Below, in pieces: positions 37,261 to 64,000 of a DNA stretch of 64,000 nucleotides. The DNA is taken from NCBI RefSeq assembly GCF_000972845.2, contig NC_040022.1, positions 2,271,011 to 2,335,010 on the forward strand, in the 5' to 3' direction. Numbering within the stretch: position 1 is the stretch's first letter; every line of letters begins with the position of its first letter. Made by a program: the position numbers and the translations under genes. A model generated the notes under the pieces. It did no database searches and was not told the origin of the DNA. It saw nothing but the letters and a program-made list of their open reading frames with translations. The DNA is from Larimichthys crocea. Its lineage: Eukaryota; Chordata; Actinopteri; Sciaenidae.

Positions 37261-39355
37261 CCTGAACATAGACGTCGCTACATGTTTCTGAAGAGGCTCA
37301 CTGTGGTTACTCCAGCTACCCACAACCCTGATAAGGATAAGTGGTTACAGAAAATGGAAAAATCTGAGTATTAACATTAATATCTCTCATTTTACAGTTT
37401 TGCATATGTATTATAAAGCATTAATAAAAAGGTGTGTGGTTGTAGATTAAAAAGTGACATGAGACACTGAAATATCTCTAAATCATTGCTGTTCTTGTTA
37501 GGAGCGAATCTATGTGAGAAAAAAATCATATAAATGTTGTAACTCTGTGCGTGTGTGTGTGTGAGAGAGCCTTGCTTCTAGATGCGTGCGCTGTCCAGTG
37601 TGTTTCACTGCTTATGTGGATTTACTTTGTCCAGTAAACAGGCTGGTGAGAGGGCTCATTGTTCCACCAGCTAATACTGCAGCCAAATCCCTGCAGCCGT
37701 TATCCCTGCCCACCCGGCTCCTTTAACAGACCACTGTATGCTATACTTAACATTCCTGACAAACACGTTTTAAAGCATATAATTTCAGATAAAGTAATGC
37801 GTTTACTCCAGCTTGATTTGAAGTCATACCTGCATTCTTGGGTGATAATCTCAGCTCCGTCATCGCCATAATTATGTGGTTTAAACTACAGATTTTGTTG
37901 TGTGAAGTCTTTTATCTTGTTCCATTTAAACGTTGCATCTTGCAGAAGGCCCCCTGTATTCTTACTTTAGCTTTAACTTTTTAGCCATGCTGCTAATAAC
38001 TATTGGATGGATTTCTGTAAGATTTGGTGTCCAGAGGATGAATCCTAATAAACTTTTTGACCAGCAGGTCAAAGCTTTCTTATCCTGTCAAATATCAACT
38101 CAAGTGGATGGGAACAAAGTTTTGTTCATACATTCCCAAAGGATGGAGCCAGCCTCAAGTGGCCATTTGAGGAACTGCAGAGTATCTACTGTTGTTGTTA
38201 AGTCAGCTGCAAAGCAACACTGCATTCACAAAGTCAACTTTCAACACAGATTTTAGAACAAAGACTCAATAAATACATAAAGTCAAATACATAAACTTTA
38301 GTGTCCACATTTAATTTAAATACAGACCCCTCTAAATGTCAACCTTTTAATCCTTTTCAAATCGTCCATGTCGATTTGTGAACTGATTTTAAAGTCTGTA
38401 TGTTGCAAAGCATCAAGAAATACTTTGTGCTTGCTAGGAGAAATAAAATAATGAGACCATTCTGACTTAATTTATTATTATGAAGCAGTTAAATAATGGA
38501 AAAATGTGAATGTAAATAAGAAATGGTGTGGGAATGTTAATATAGGCAATGACAAACAACAAGCTCTTTTGAAGGGAGAGATTATCGATGAAAACACGCC
38601 ACTGAAATGTATTTGTTGTTGGAGATCATGTTGGAGGACAGAATAACCACAAACAAGACGCATGACAGCCGAGACCTTTCCATTCTCACATAACTTTAAT
38701 TTCTATATGTAGTGATGTTGGAGGCGATGGAATAGAGACAGATAGATACAAATCTTTAGGAGTTTAAGGTTGAACATGATATTAGAAGACAGAGGAAACA
38801 GCTGGAAGTTTACAGGTTTTTGAAATGGAAAAGACACCAGTCAGTCATTCAATGAATTAATCAGACTTTATTTGTACAGAACTTTTCATACAGACAAAAT
38901 GTAACACAAAGTGATTCACACAGTTAAACAGCCACCTTTATCGACAAAAACACAAACTGAGATGATAAAATGAATAATAATAAACTTGATTAAATATATA
39001 AACAGACAAAAGTTAAATAAAATAAAGATTAAAATCTATAAATACTACAAGACAACATTTTCTAAAAATAAAAAAAATCAGTTAAATTCTGTCTTATCTT
39101 ATTATTTATTATCCTATCACATTTCTTAATCGAATTGTACTTATAGTATGAGTAGTCTGTATAATTAAGTACTTCAAATAATCAGGGAAACTGTTTGTGA
39201 CAGTGTAGGAGAAATGAAAGTAAAAGCAGATTAAAAAGTATGAATAGACAAAATAAAACAAGTACAGCTTGAGTGTCTGTGTTTACAGCTCATAGAAACA
39301 TAATCAGAATCAAAAATACTTCATTAATCCCCGCAGGAAAATTGTGTTTGTTTAA

Positions 39356-39412
39356 ACATAACATAACATAACATAACATAACATAACATAACATAACATA
39401 ACATAACATAAC
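39356..39412. repeat. (AACAT)n pentanucleotide array
   Basis: About 11 uninterrupted copies of a five-base unit, directly after the dispersed-repeat end CAGAATCAAAAATACTTCAT near 39305. Confidence 0.95.
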
Positions 39413-39576
39413 AAGAAAAAACTTACCATATATTTTGATATGATATTTTTTGATATTGATATTTTATTGTTATGTATAGTTTGTTCTTTATATTTTTATT
39501 CTTATGTTGTCTATCATCACTGTGTGTAATGCTGCTGCTGCACTGTAATTTCCCAGCTTGGGATAAATAAAGTATG

Positions 39577-39580
<4 letters not shown>

Positions 39581-39617
<37 letters not shown>

Positions 39618-39618
39618 A
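39581..39618. repeat. (TCTA)n array
   Basis: About nine TCTA units following GGGATAAATAAAGTATG, a repeat tail that often ends in this tetramer. The reverse complement of the unit is the GATA motif found at 12.7-13.8 kb. Confidence 0.9.
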
Positions 39619-39779
39619 GATACAGTTAAATAAAACCAAAAACAGTAAGATAAAAGCCAAGTAATAAACATCATTAACCGCTTCAAATAACATAAATAAT
39701 CAGGGACTTTCCGTGTTTTAACAGTGTGTGTGAAATTAAAGTAAAAGCTTTGAAGGATTCTCTGGAATAGGAGGTGATC

Positions 39780-40071
39780 CTCACGGGCACGCCCACGCTT
39801 TCCCAGACGCGAGCACGTAAGGGTTATACCCGTTAAGGACATGACGTCAGTACGTGCTTGAGCCTGCCCGAAAATGTTCTCTCGTGTTGTTGGATTTCGA
39901 GGGAGCGCAGGACTTTGTGATGAAATAATACATTTATACCCGTGAGGAGGACAACAACAAACCGCATGTTTCTAAACTCGAGTCGTTCGGGTTCCCGTTG
40001 AAGTGGTGAAACTGTGTTTTCGGGGAGAGTCCAGCGGGAAGTTTGTGTGTGTGATCGTTTCTCCCGGAGTG
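39780..40071 (+). promoter_or_regulatory. smurf1: smurf1 promoter side and 5' UTR
   Basis: CG-dinucleotide density rises from about 39780 and stays high to about 40650, across the first exon. No TATA box was recognised. The start site is undetermined. Confidence 0.45.
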
Positions 40072-56428
<16,357 letters not shown>

Positions 56429-57640
56429 TGAATCCACATCCCAAACCGACAATACACACAGTCACGCTTGCACTTGCACACAACCTATTTGACATTTTAC
56501 ATATATACACAAACATCGACAGAATATCAAGTATACGAGGAGTATACGGAGCGGCCAAGCATCACAAAAAGACACACATGGTCTCTTGCCAACCTCCTCA
56601 CCACCGAACTGTTTGGAGGGTTTAACGGAGGAAGCACAGCAGGAGGAGGAAAAAAAAACAGAACGACAAAAAACAAACAAAAAAAAATAAAAAAGTATTT
56701 TAAAATTTTTCAGATGTTTTGAAGAAGCATTTTTATCCTTCAGTTTTAACAAGCTTTGATGTCATTCTTCAGAACGTCTTACCGCCACAGCGACTCCACG
56801 ACACACACAACTTTTGGACAGAATCAGCCAATCACAACGCGAGCCTGCGAACAGAGACTTTGAAAAATCACAAGAAGAACAAAGGCGAAAGACCTCGTCT
56901 GTCTGTCTGACGAGCTGATTGACTAGTATTCATGCTTCATGTTTAACCACTGTCGTGTATCCGAATGTGTGCATGTATGTTTGTATGCGTGTGAGTGTGT
57001 GTTTGTATGTATGTGTGTGTGTGTCAGGCATGGCACCCGGTTACGCTGTAAAAAAAAAAAAAAAAAAAAATGAGCCTGCTCCTCCTCCTTTTGGTGACTT
57101 TTTGTCTCTTCCGTTTGTATCTGCGACCACTCTGATCCACTCTGATATTTTATTATTTATTACTAAGTGATTACTGACCAAGCTGCTATACGCTCGACAC
57201 AGAGCCCACACTAATCTCTTCACCACCCTCCTCGTCCTCCTCCTATCCCTCAAGCCTCTCTTACCAGAGCCGAAGGGTCAATTCACTTTGCAATTCAAGT
57301 AATCCACAAAGTGGGTTCTATTGAACTTTGTTACATTTTTTTAACATTCATATTATTGCGGAGAATTCCTCTTTGTCGGTGTATGAAAACTGTTCGTGTT
57401 TTAAATACCATGTTACATTTTATTTGATGTGAAAGCCCCTATTTTTTTTTTATTTTTTTTTTTAAATCTTTACTGACGTTATGGAGAGGTCCGAGGGCAC
57501 GAGTCGGATATTTAATTAATAAAACGAGCCACAAGGATGAGAAAGAAGGAAGTCAGTTTCAGGAATTTTTTATTTTTTATTTTATTTTGGTTGTATGTGA
57601 CATGTATAATAAAATCTCACAAGCCTTTTCATACATGTTT
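56429..57640 (+). other. smurf1: smurf1 3' UTR
   Basis: After the TGA at 56426-56428 the sequence is noncoding, with A-rich stretches (56650-56705, 57050-57070) and AATAAA at 57608-57613. No other exon was seen. Confidence 0.6.
57608..57613 (+). terminator. smurf1: Poly(A) signal of smurf1
   Basis: AATAAA in ATGTATAATAAAATCTC, about 1.2 kb after the stop. The sequence ATTAATAAAACG near 57515 is an alternative. Confidence 0.5.
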
Positions 57641-58857
57641 CATCATCCATCACCATCTTTTGTTTGTGGCTCTGTCTCTGCCCCCCTCCCCAGTCTTCAT
57701 AGCCTGAATGTTAGAAAAACTTAGTCATCGTCCATCAAGACCACCATGAATGAACAAAGTCTCTTTGCAGTCATTAATCCTCCATAGAAGTGAATGATTA
57801 ATAATAAAAAATAATTAAAAAAAAACATTAAATGTCAAGCGAGGGGTCTTGTTGTTGTTGAAGATTGAAGTTGGGATTGAAAACTGAAGACTGTTAAGCG
57901 GTATCATTTCAATCTGCATTTTCTAGGTTCTGAGTTCACTGTGTAATGGATGCAAGAGTATTGTAACTTACTATGTACTAAACATTTATGAAAAAATACA
58001 ATGTAAATAAGATTATATTAAAAGAAATTAAATTGAAAATACATTCCATGTGTGGTGTGCATTATTCTCTCTGTGCAAATTAATCACTGTATATAACCTT
58101 GATATCTATCTATCTATCTATCTATCTATCCTCTGCAAACCTACCTCCAGGTATCTAATGATATGTCTATCTATTTCAATCTCCTATTTTTCTTTTATTA
58201 TTTATTATAAAGGGCAGCACAGCAAGAAGTTTCCTGGTTCAAGTCTTTCAGTGTGAATGAAAGTGTTGCATGATAAATGATGAAATATATATACAATAGA
58301 ACATATTTATATTGTTTATATTTTTTTATTCTTAATTTTTTTTTTTACCTATTTGGCAATAAATTCTGATGTTCTCCCCGTGTCTGCGTGAGTTCTCTTG
58401 GGTACGTTCACGGCTTTCTCATCCTCTTCCACTTGCTGTTAATGTAAACATACATTAAAATAACCTATAATAGACATCTGAATTTAAATTAAACCTGTAC
58501 AAAGATACAAATAAAAAACTAGACACACGAACTAATAAAAAAAAAAGCACAAAAAATTGAAACAAGAAATGGAGAGAACAACTTCGATTAGACGGATAAA
58601 TGAATTAAAGTGACAGAAATTAATTCAGCTATTATGTAGCTTGGAGCTGAGAGAGATCCTGCAGTCACCATCGTGTCCTGTACATCCCTCCCTCTGCAAA
58701 CCAACATACACACCATCCATTTCACCTCCTTCTGTAATCTGACAGAAACATGGTCAATCACTTTTTGAAGTTGTTGCACATTATTTAACTGTAAATGTAT
58801 TCTTTTTATTATATACTTATAATATGATATAATGGGCATGTCGTTCACAGGAAATGA

Positions 58858-59232
58858 AAACCTTGAATATATTGAATGAAACTTTAAATATTCAAGGTTC
58901 ACCCTATATTCAAAGTTTCATTCCATAATATATCAGATTCATACAATAAATTCAAGGGTTCATTACAATTATTTATAACTTCATTCAATATATTCAAGTT
59001 TCATTCAATATATTCAAGGTCACCCATCAATAATTCAAAGTTTTCATATTCCATATATTCAGACTTCATACAATATCAAGGTCATTCTATATCAGACTTC
59101 ATTCAATATATTCAAAGTTTTCATGCATATATTCAAGGTTCACTCCATTATTCAAGTTTCATTCAAGATATCAAAGTTCATTCAATATATTCAAGGTTCA
59201 CTCCATATATTCAAAGTTTCATTCAATATATC
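58858..59232. repeat. AT-rich minisatellite with a TTCATTCAATATATTCAAGG-type unit
   Basis: Roughly 18-20 degenerate copies of a unit of about 18 bases, for example TTCATTCAATATATTCAAGG and TTCACTCCATATATTCAAAG. Near 58858-58900 the unit appears inverted (CCTTGAATATATTGAATGAA), giving a palindromic left end. The number of small indels is high. Confidence 0.85.
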
Positions 59233-59239
59233 CGGCCAG

Positions 59240-59350
59240 AATATATTATATATATATATATATAATATATATATAAATAGATATAATATAAGATATATAT
59301 ATATATACTATATAATATTATATATATATATAGATATATTCTTTAATATA
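59240..59350. repeat. (TA)n-rich tract
   Basis: About 110 bases almost entirely of TA and ATA steps directly before the GC-rich rnf216 5' region. Confidence 0.9.
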
Positions 59351-59369
59351 TAGATTCTGTCCAGCAGCC

Positions 59370-59719
59370 ATGAACTCTGCTGTTGGACTACATTTCCCAG
59401 AGGGCCACCGCCCCGACGCCGTGCGTGAGCGGAAAGACACCGTACGCGTGACGTCACCGCTGTTCTTGTTTTGGCAGTTTGTTTCGATATCCTCGGATTG
59501 TCAGTCCACCAAAGAGGCGTTTCACACGGGCTCATCCGACACGACGCCGCGGTACCGAACATTTCTGCTTGTTTGCCGCTCCGCGCTTTGGTTTCGGAGC
59601 GGGTGTGTTTGTTTCTGGGGGCGGTGTTACGGTGTCCGACAGAAGTGGGGCTAACTACTTAACCTGCCTGCTAACTGGAGCTAGCGCGGCGATGCTAATT
59701 CACATTAGCTCTAGGTTTG

Positions 59720-59720
<1 letters not shown>
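59370..59720 (+). promoter_or_regulatory. rnf216: rnf216 GC-rich promoter and likely noncoding first exon
   Basis: A sharp change from TA-rich to CG-rich sequence at about 59370 with many CG dinucleotides, including CGTACGCGTGACGTCACCGC, which holds a TGACGTCA CRE-type site at 59449-59456. The first coding exon is about 600 bases downstream, after a (TG)n tract ending in TAG at 60242 and a second possible acceptor at about 60260, so a noncoding first exon here is likely but its edges are not fixed. Confidence 0.5.
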
Positions 59721-59764
<44 letters not shown>

Positions 59765-60196
59765 TGCGTGCGGAAATGATCGACTGTTGCTCTGACATTG
59801 TTTGTTTTTAACTTAAACTCCGAGCCAGCAGCCAGCAGCTCGGCTAATGTCAGGCTAAGTTCATGTAGCTCAGTGTTTTGCTCCTCTCGCAGTTTGTTCA
59901 GCGTCTTTCTGCTGTGACAACATGTGAGATTCACACTGATTTCAAGCCAGCTGTGATCAGACCTCAGGCAGCTGTGGCTGGCTTCAGCCAGTACAGATGA
60001 CGGAGTCAGTGTTTCATCATATTCTTCAGGGATCAAGCTTTAAAAAAATCAACTTTAAAGTCAGATCAGCTTCCTCTTTTATTAAACCTGTGTCATCAGA
60101 TTATTCAGTGTATCTCCACTTTGGCAAATGTTGTGTTACAAATCTGATATTTCAAAATGAAACTAGCTTTTGTGATTCCAGGGGAATACCAGCTTT

Positions 60197-60199
<3 letters not shown>

Positions 60200-60244
<45 letters not shown>

Positions 60245-60411
60245 GTTATTGATTAAGCAGTGACTCTGTGTGGTGTGTGTGGGCCGACTCGAGGAGCTGG
60301 TAATCGTAGTGTCACGATGGCAGATGGAGGAAGCGACGACGATGTCATTCACCTGGCGAGCTTCAACGTCCACCGCAGCCAAGGTGACACACACACACAC
60401 ACACACACACT
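60200..60411. repeat. Complementary (TG)n and (CA)n tracts flanking the first rnf216 coding exon
   Basis: A TG tract of about 41 bases at 60200-60240 and a CA tract at 60388-60411 lie on either side of the coding exon 60317-60383, the second starting 4 bases after its donor. Confidence 0.93.
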
Positions 60412-63400
60412 GACACACACTTCAGGTTGAGTCATTCAGCTTTTATCCAAAAGGGAAACAATCAACGTGCAGTGTGACAAGGACGTGTCGGTGCAGCAAT
60501 AAGTACGACTATAGATAGATGTATCACGTCCAGTTGTTGGTGGTGTTGGAGAGGAGGTTCCTCTCTGAAGAGCTGCAGGTCTTTGAAGGTAGAGAGGGAC
60601 GTCCCTGATCTGGAAGGACGTTCAACAGGCCAAAAAAGTTTGGACTGCCCTGAGCGTCTTTAATCGGAGGAGGTAACGTGCGCCCGTGTAAAGACATTCA
60701 AGTCGAGAAGAACCGGAGACTGCTTTGTAGTCAGCATTAGAGAGTTTGATTCAATGTGGGTTGTTGCGGGGTAAGACAAGGCGCGATGCTGTGTTCTGGA
60801 TCACCTCGAGAGGTTTCACTTTGCAGGCTGGGAGGCCCGTCTGGAGGACCTCAGCCTGTGTCAGTAGTCTGGTAGCATGTTGAGTCAGTCATCGATGATG
60901 ACTTGGGTTGTGATACTTAGCAGCATCAACCTTTAGAAAGAGGCTGAATAAACCGAGTCTTCTGCACAACCTCCTCTTTCATCCCCTTTGACCTTGGTTT
61001 GATTTCATATACTTAAAATGTTTCACTTGTTCGAGACTGTAAATGTTTCGAGCGCGCTGGGATCGCTTCATTGATGCAAACAGGAACAAAGCATCATATT
61101 TGTGTCGAGATCAGTTGATTCATGTCATGTCGACATTTTATCATATTTGAGAGGCGTAAGGCTGAGGAGTAAAAATGTGTTTACGTATTTATGTTACACG
61201 TTTATTATTCACATATTTGCATCTTTTAAACAGTTACAATGTTCTGTTGAAACTCTGACTCCCTCACGTTTTACCTCGGTCTGTGTCCTGGCTTGTGATT
61301 GGTTAGTTTAGACATCTGACTTATGAAGTTTGTGGAAATCAGTAAAGTGCTGCTGGAGAACGTGAATCCGTCTCCATCCAACCATCACACATCAAACCCT
61401 CACCTACGTCCTGGAGTCCGGCTGATATATCGGGAGATATTAGGTCACTGCAGGTATATCTGTATCGCCGTGTGCTCCATGTGTTGGCTACGTAACAAGC
61501 TCTACTGGAAAAATTAATAAATAAATACAAATCATAAAGATTGGCTGCCCACAAATCTGTTTTATTGACTCCTGCTGAATGTTTTTGAACCCGTACCGGG
61601 GAGATTCACTGGTCATCGCTGTGTGTCCTGAACAGTGTAAACATGAGTGTAATAATTACATCAAGACGACTCAATCGTGGCTCGTGTCTTTTCACACACT
61701 TCGTAACATTGATGTTACACGGTGTCTGTGTTCAGGTTCTCGTGCCCGGAAGAGGGAGCTCATCACCATTTCGGATGACTCTGATGAGGAGCCTGTGACT
61801 CTGGTGCCCGGCAGCCCAGTGTTAGTCCCAGACGATGCAGATGACGACGACATCAGCATCCTGGAGGTGACTTCTCTTTAACCTTAAGACTTGTCACAGG
61901 ACTTTGACCCTGTTACTTTGTGCACAAAAGGTGAATCCGTTTGTCTCTGTTGCAGCCTCTGACTCCTGCACGCAGACAGGTGATTCGCCCAGCAGCAAAA
62001 TGGAGCGGGGCCTTGCACAACCTGATTCAAGTTGTAGGTCACAGTAGCGCAACTTCTGGGGCTCCCACAGGGGACCCTGGTTCTGCCCCCTCTACCTCCA
62101 GAGATGCCAAGGCCAGCTCGTCCGCGGTGAGGCCAGCCATACGAACACCAGTGCAGTCCAGCACTTCCGGACACACACAGCCACACCCTGGCTCTTCATC
62201 ACACACACTGTCTCAGCCAAAACTCAACACACACTCACAGCAGCAGGACGGTACGTCAGCACATACGACAGTGGAGCTCCATGCAGTTTCTTCTATCCAA
62301 ACCCCGTCTACCTCCACGAACGCCAAGGCTAGCGCCGCCACATCCAGAGCACCTTCACAAGAACAGCCACAGCCCGGCACATCTGGACTCACGCAGCCGC
62401 ATGCTGGCTCTTCAGCACATGTAACGGTGGAGCCCCAGGCGAGAACCTCGTCCAGCGCCACACACCATTCGTGTGCGGTCGCAAGTTCCTCGACAAAGAC
62501 TCAAGAAAAGGCGAGTGTAAGTATTCATTCACAGGACAATCCTCAGGCCAGTACTTCATCCGCATCCACACAGTCTTACACAAGGATGCAGTTTCAACCC
62601 GGTACATCCACCCAGCTCCAGCCGCGCGTGCTTGTTGTTCTTCCCCAGCAGCCGAGCATCAGAGCCTCCGCTCTGATAACCCAATCCCAGCTGCCGCCCG
62701 CGTCGCTCCATCACATGCAGGGTAATCTCATTCAGATCGAACCGCAGCCGCTGGCTCAGGCGCCGGCCCAGCCTCCAGTCCAGGCCCCTCAGCCCCCTCA
62801 GGTGATCCCGGTGATCCCGCCTGCAGTGCTAATAGCTGCAGCCCCAGAAAGACTAGGACCTCCAGAGGCAGGTCACCCCATCATCCTGGGGAGCCAGGCG
62901 CCTGGTGAGGCTGCGCCACAGGCTGGCGCCCCCATCGTCGTCCCACCGGCCCGCGGCCTCACCATCAGGGTGGCTAATGTGAACTCTAACCCTCCTGCTC
63001 CCACGGCCGCGGTCCCCCACAACGAAGGAGAGGCTCGTCTCATTCTAGCTCCAGCACCGAACCCAGAAAGGGTCAACCCGGCACCCGGCCTGGTCGCGGT
63101 GCCTCCTGCACCAGAGGACATTCCCAGAATAGAGGACGCGAGGCCGGGACCCTCTGCACCACACGGGAGGGCGGAGCAGCAGCCCCTCGTGAGAACCCTC
63201 ATCACTGGTGTTGTGAGTATCACATCTGAGCCGGTTAATATCACGTTTGATGATTTTTGTCCAGACTACATCAACTCTGTGTGTGTCCTCTACAGCTGGA
63301 TCTGTTCCCAGACATCCAGGAAGCCTATGTAGCAGAACTGATCCAAACCAATAATGTGAAAGACTTGAATGTGTAAGAACCTTTTTCCTTCATATCCAGT

Positions 63401-64000
63401 AACAGTAACAGCTGATTAACTGAGATTCATTTCATCTATTCGAGGCTCTGCGTTTTTTTATTTATTAGCTCATCTCACCACCAGTTTCTGCAGCTTGTTT
63501 GTCGACCTGCTCAGTATTTATGTGCTGTGTTTGTCTGAAATGAGGGTTCATGTTTCTGTGATCATAGACTTGTTACTGATAGATCTCTCTGGTTAATTAA
63601 CAACCATAATCATGTCGTACAGAGTCAGATTGCAGCTTCCTGCGTGGTCATAGAGTTAACTTTTGTCTGTTAACTTTTATTGTAGCTTAAAGGTCTCTGC
63701 CTTTTGTCCTTTCAAGGATTTAGTGGAGAAAAGCGCCTGACTTTAAGAGTTTATTTAAACCCTGAGTGATACTTCTAGATCTGTTGGCAGCGTTTTGACC
63801 GGTCGCTTAAACTTTTTCCTCACAGAAAGCAGAACAATAATTAAGTGTACTTTCCATCAGCACATGTGGAATAGGGCAAAGTGCCCCTGTATTCTTTTTG
63901 TAGGCTGACCGCTCATTCACAGTCTTCTGTGTTTCCAGTATCTGTAACCTGCTGTTGGAGAACCCAGAGTATCCGAGGAGGGAGACCGCAGCAGCCACAG
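60317..64000 (+). CDS. rnf216: E3 ubiquitin-protein ligase RNF216 (TRIAD3), N-terminal part
   Basis: RNF216 is a RING-IBR-RING ligase; the catalytic part lies beyond the right edge. Visible coding exons are 60317-60383, 61736-61866, 61956-63212, 63296-63372 and 63939 to the edge, all in phase. The start MADGGSDDDVIHLASFNVHR resembles the human opening with its VIHL motif, and the next exon begins with ITISDDSDEEP, the same ITISDxSDEE SUMO-interaction-like segment, then DDADDDDISILE. After the third exon, the residues LFPDIQEAYVAELIQTN and VICNLLLENPEYPRRE follow the human FPDV...LCNFLLENPDYPKRE block. The third exon (419 codons) is rich in S, T, P, Q and A and is not like the acidic human region; it holds degenerate QPGTSGLTQPH-type repeats. 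Identification is by the conserved ends; the long exon itself is unrecognised. Confidence 0.8.
60500..60930 (-). mobile_element. Possible LINE-like remnant, rnf216 intron 1
   Basis: On the minus strand a segment near 60815-60760 reads VIQNTASRLVLPRNN, which resembles the IQNAAARLV motif of several fish LINE C-termini. The rest of the block cannot be assigned. The call is tentative. Confidence 0.35.

Larger units (their letters stand above)
36175..40071. other. Intergenic region between myh16 and smurf1 (divergent 5' ends)
   Basis: Just under 4 kb with no supported exon. It holds the myh16 promoter side, CA/TG tracts at 36610-36780, a LINE remnant at about 36960-37260, a fish-type dispersed-repeat stretch near 37975-38170 (AGATTTGGTGTCCAGAGGAT), an (AACAT)n array at 39356-39412, a TCTA array at 39581-39618 and the GC-richer smurf1 promoter side from about 39780. 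Confidence 0.6.
57641..59369. other. Intergenic region between smurf1 and rnf216
   Basis: AT-rich, no supported exon. It contains a (TCTA)n array at 58108-58131 joined to TCTGCAAACCTACCTCCAGG, which is the reverse of the flank at 13675-13700, then an AT-rich minisatellite at 58858-59232 and a (TA)n stretch to about 59350. Confidence 0.6.

Noticed and set aside
62213..62461. Cys-rich frame on the minus strand
   Set aside because: Antisense of the low-complexity rnf216 exon; cysteines arise from the reversed serine/threonine/alanine codons.

Overview
This is vertebrate genomic DNA, almost certainly from a teleost fish. It carries long spliced genes with GT-AG introns, very dense CA/TG and GATA microsatellites, remnants of fish-type LINEs and small inverted-repeat transposons. 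Five protein genes can be identified from their exons, and a fragment of a sixth lies at the left edge. No prokaryotic features, tRNA, rRNA or CRISPR array were seen. The species cannot be named from sequence alone.

Layout: (1) 1-243 (+), last coding exon of an unidentified gene. (2) 1794-9211 (-), mmd2 (PAQR10), 7 coding exons, 239 aa. (3) 14423-20697 (+), wipi2, 12 coding exons, 425 aa. (4) 23617-36140 (-), myh16, the masticatory sarcomeric myosin heavy chain, one 5' noncoding and 43 coding exons, an open frame of about 1943 aa. (5) 40072-56428 (+), smurf1, a C2-WW-WW-HECT ubiquitin ligase, 18 coding exons, 738 aa. (6) 60317-64000 (+), the 5' part of a gene matching rnf216 (TRIAD3), running off the right edge. 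All exon joins were worked out by hand from splice signals. The coding lengths of mmd2, wipi2, myh16 and smurf1 each sum to a multiple of three with no internal stop.

The genes do not form one pathway. WIPI2 acts in autophagosome formation, SMURF1 and RNF216 are ubiquitin ligases, MMD2 is a Golgi-type 7-TM PAQR protein, and MYH16 is a muscle motor. From general knowledge, the human orthologues of mmd2, wipi2 and rnf216 lie on 7p22 and those of myh16 and smurf1 on 7q22, so the window may keep an older linkage that is split in human.

Spaces between genes and the large introns hold repeats: two inverted-repeat element families, LINE 3' remnants, ACAGTA-rich palindromic units, GATA/GAAA arrays and an AT-rich minisatellite upstream of rnf216. 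No new multi-gene system was found. The most interesting points are an intact myh16, a smurf1 3' splice site that appears to lie in transposon-derived sequence just before the exon that begins the active-site cysteine codon, CA tracts placed right after many 5' splice sites, a glycine-rich insert in SMURF1, and a long low-complexity exon in rnf216.
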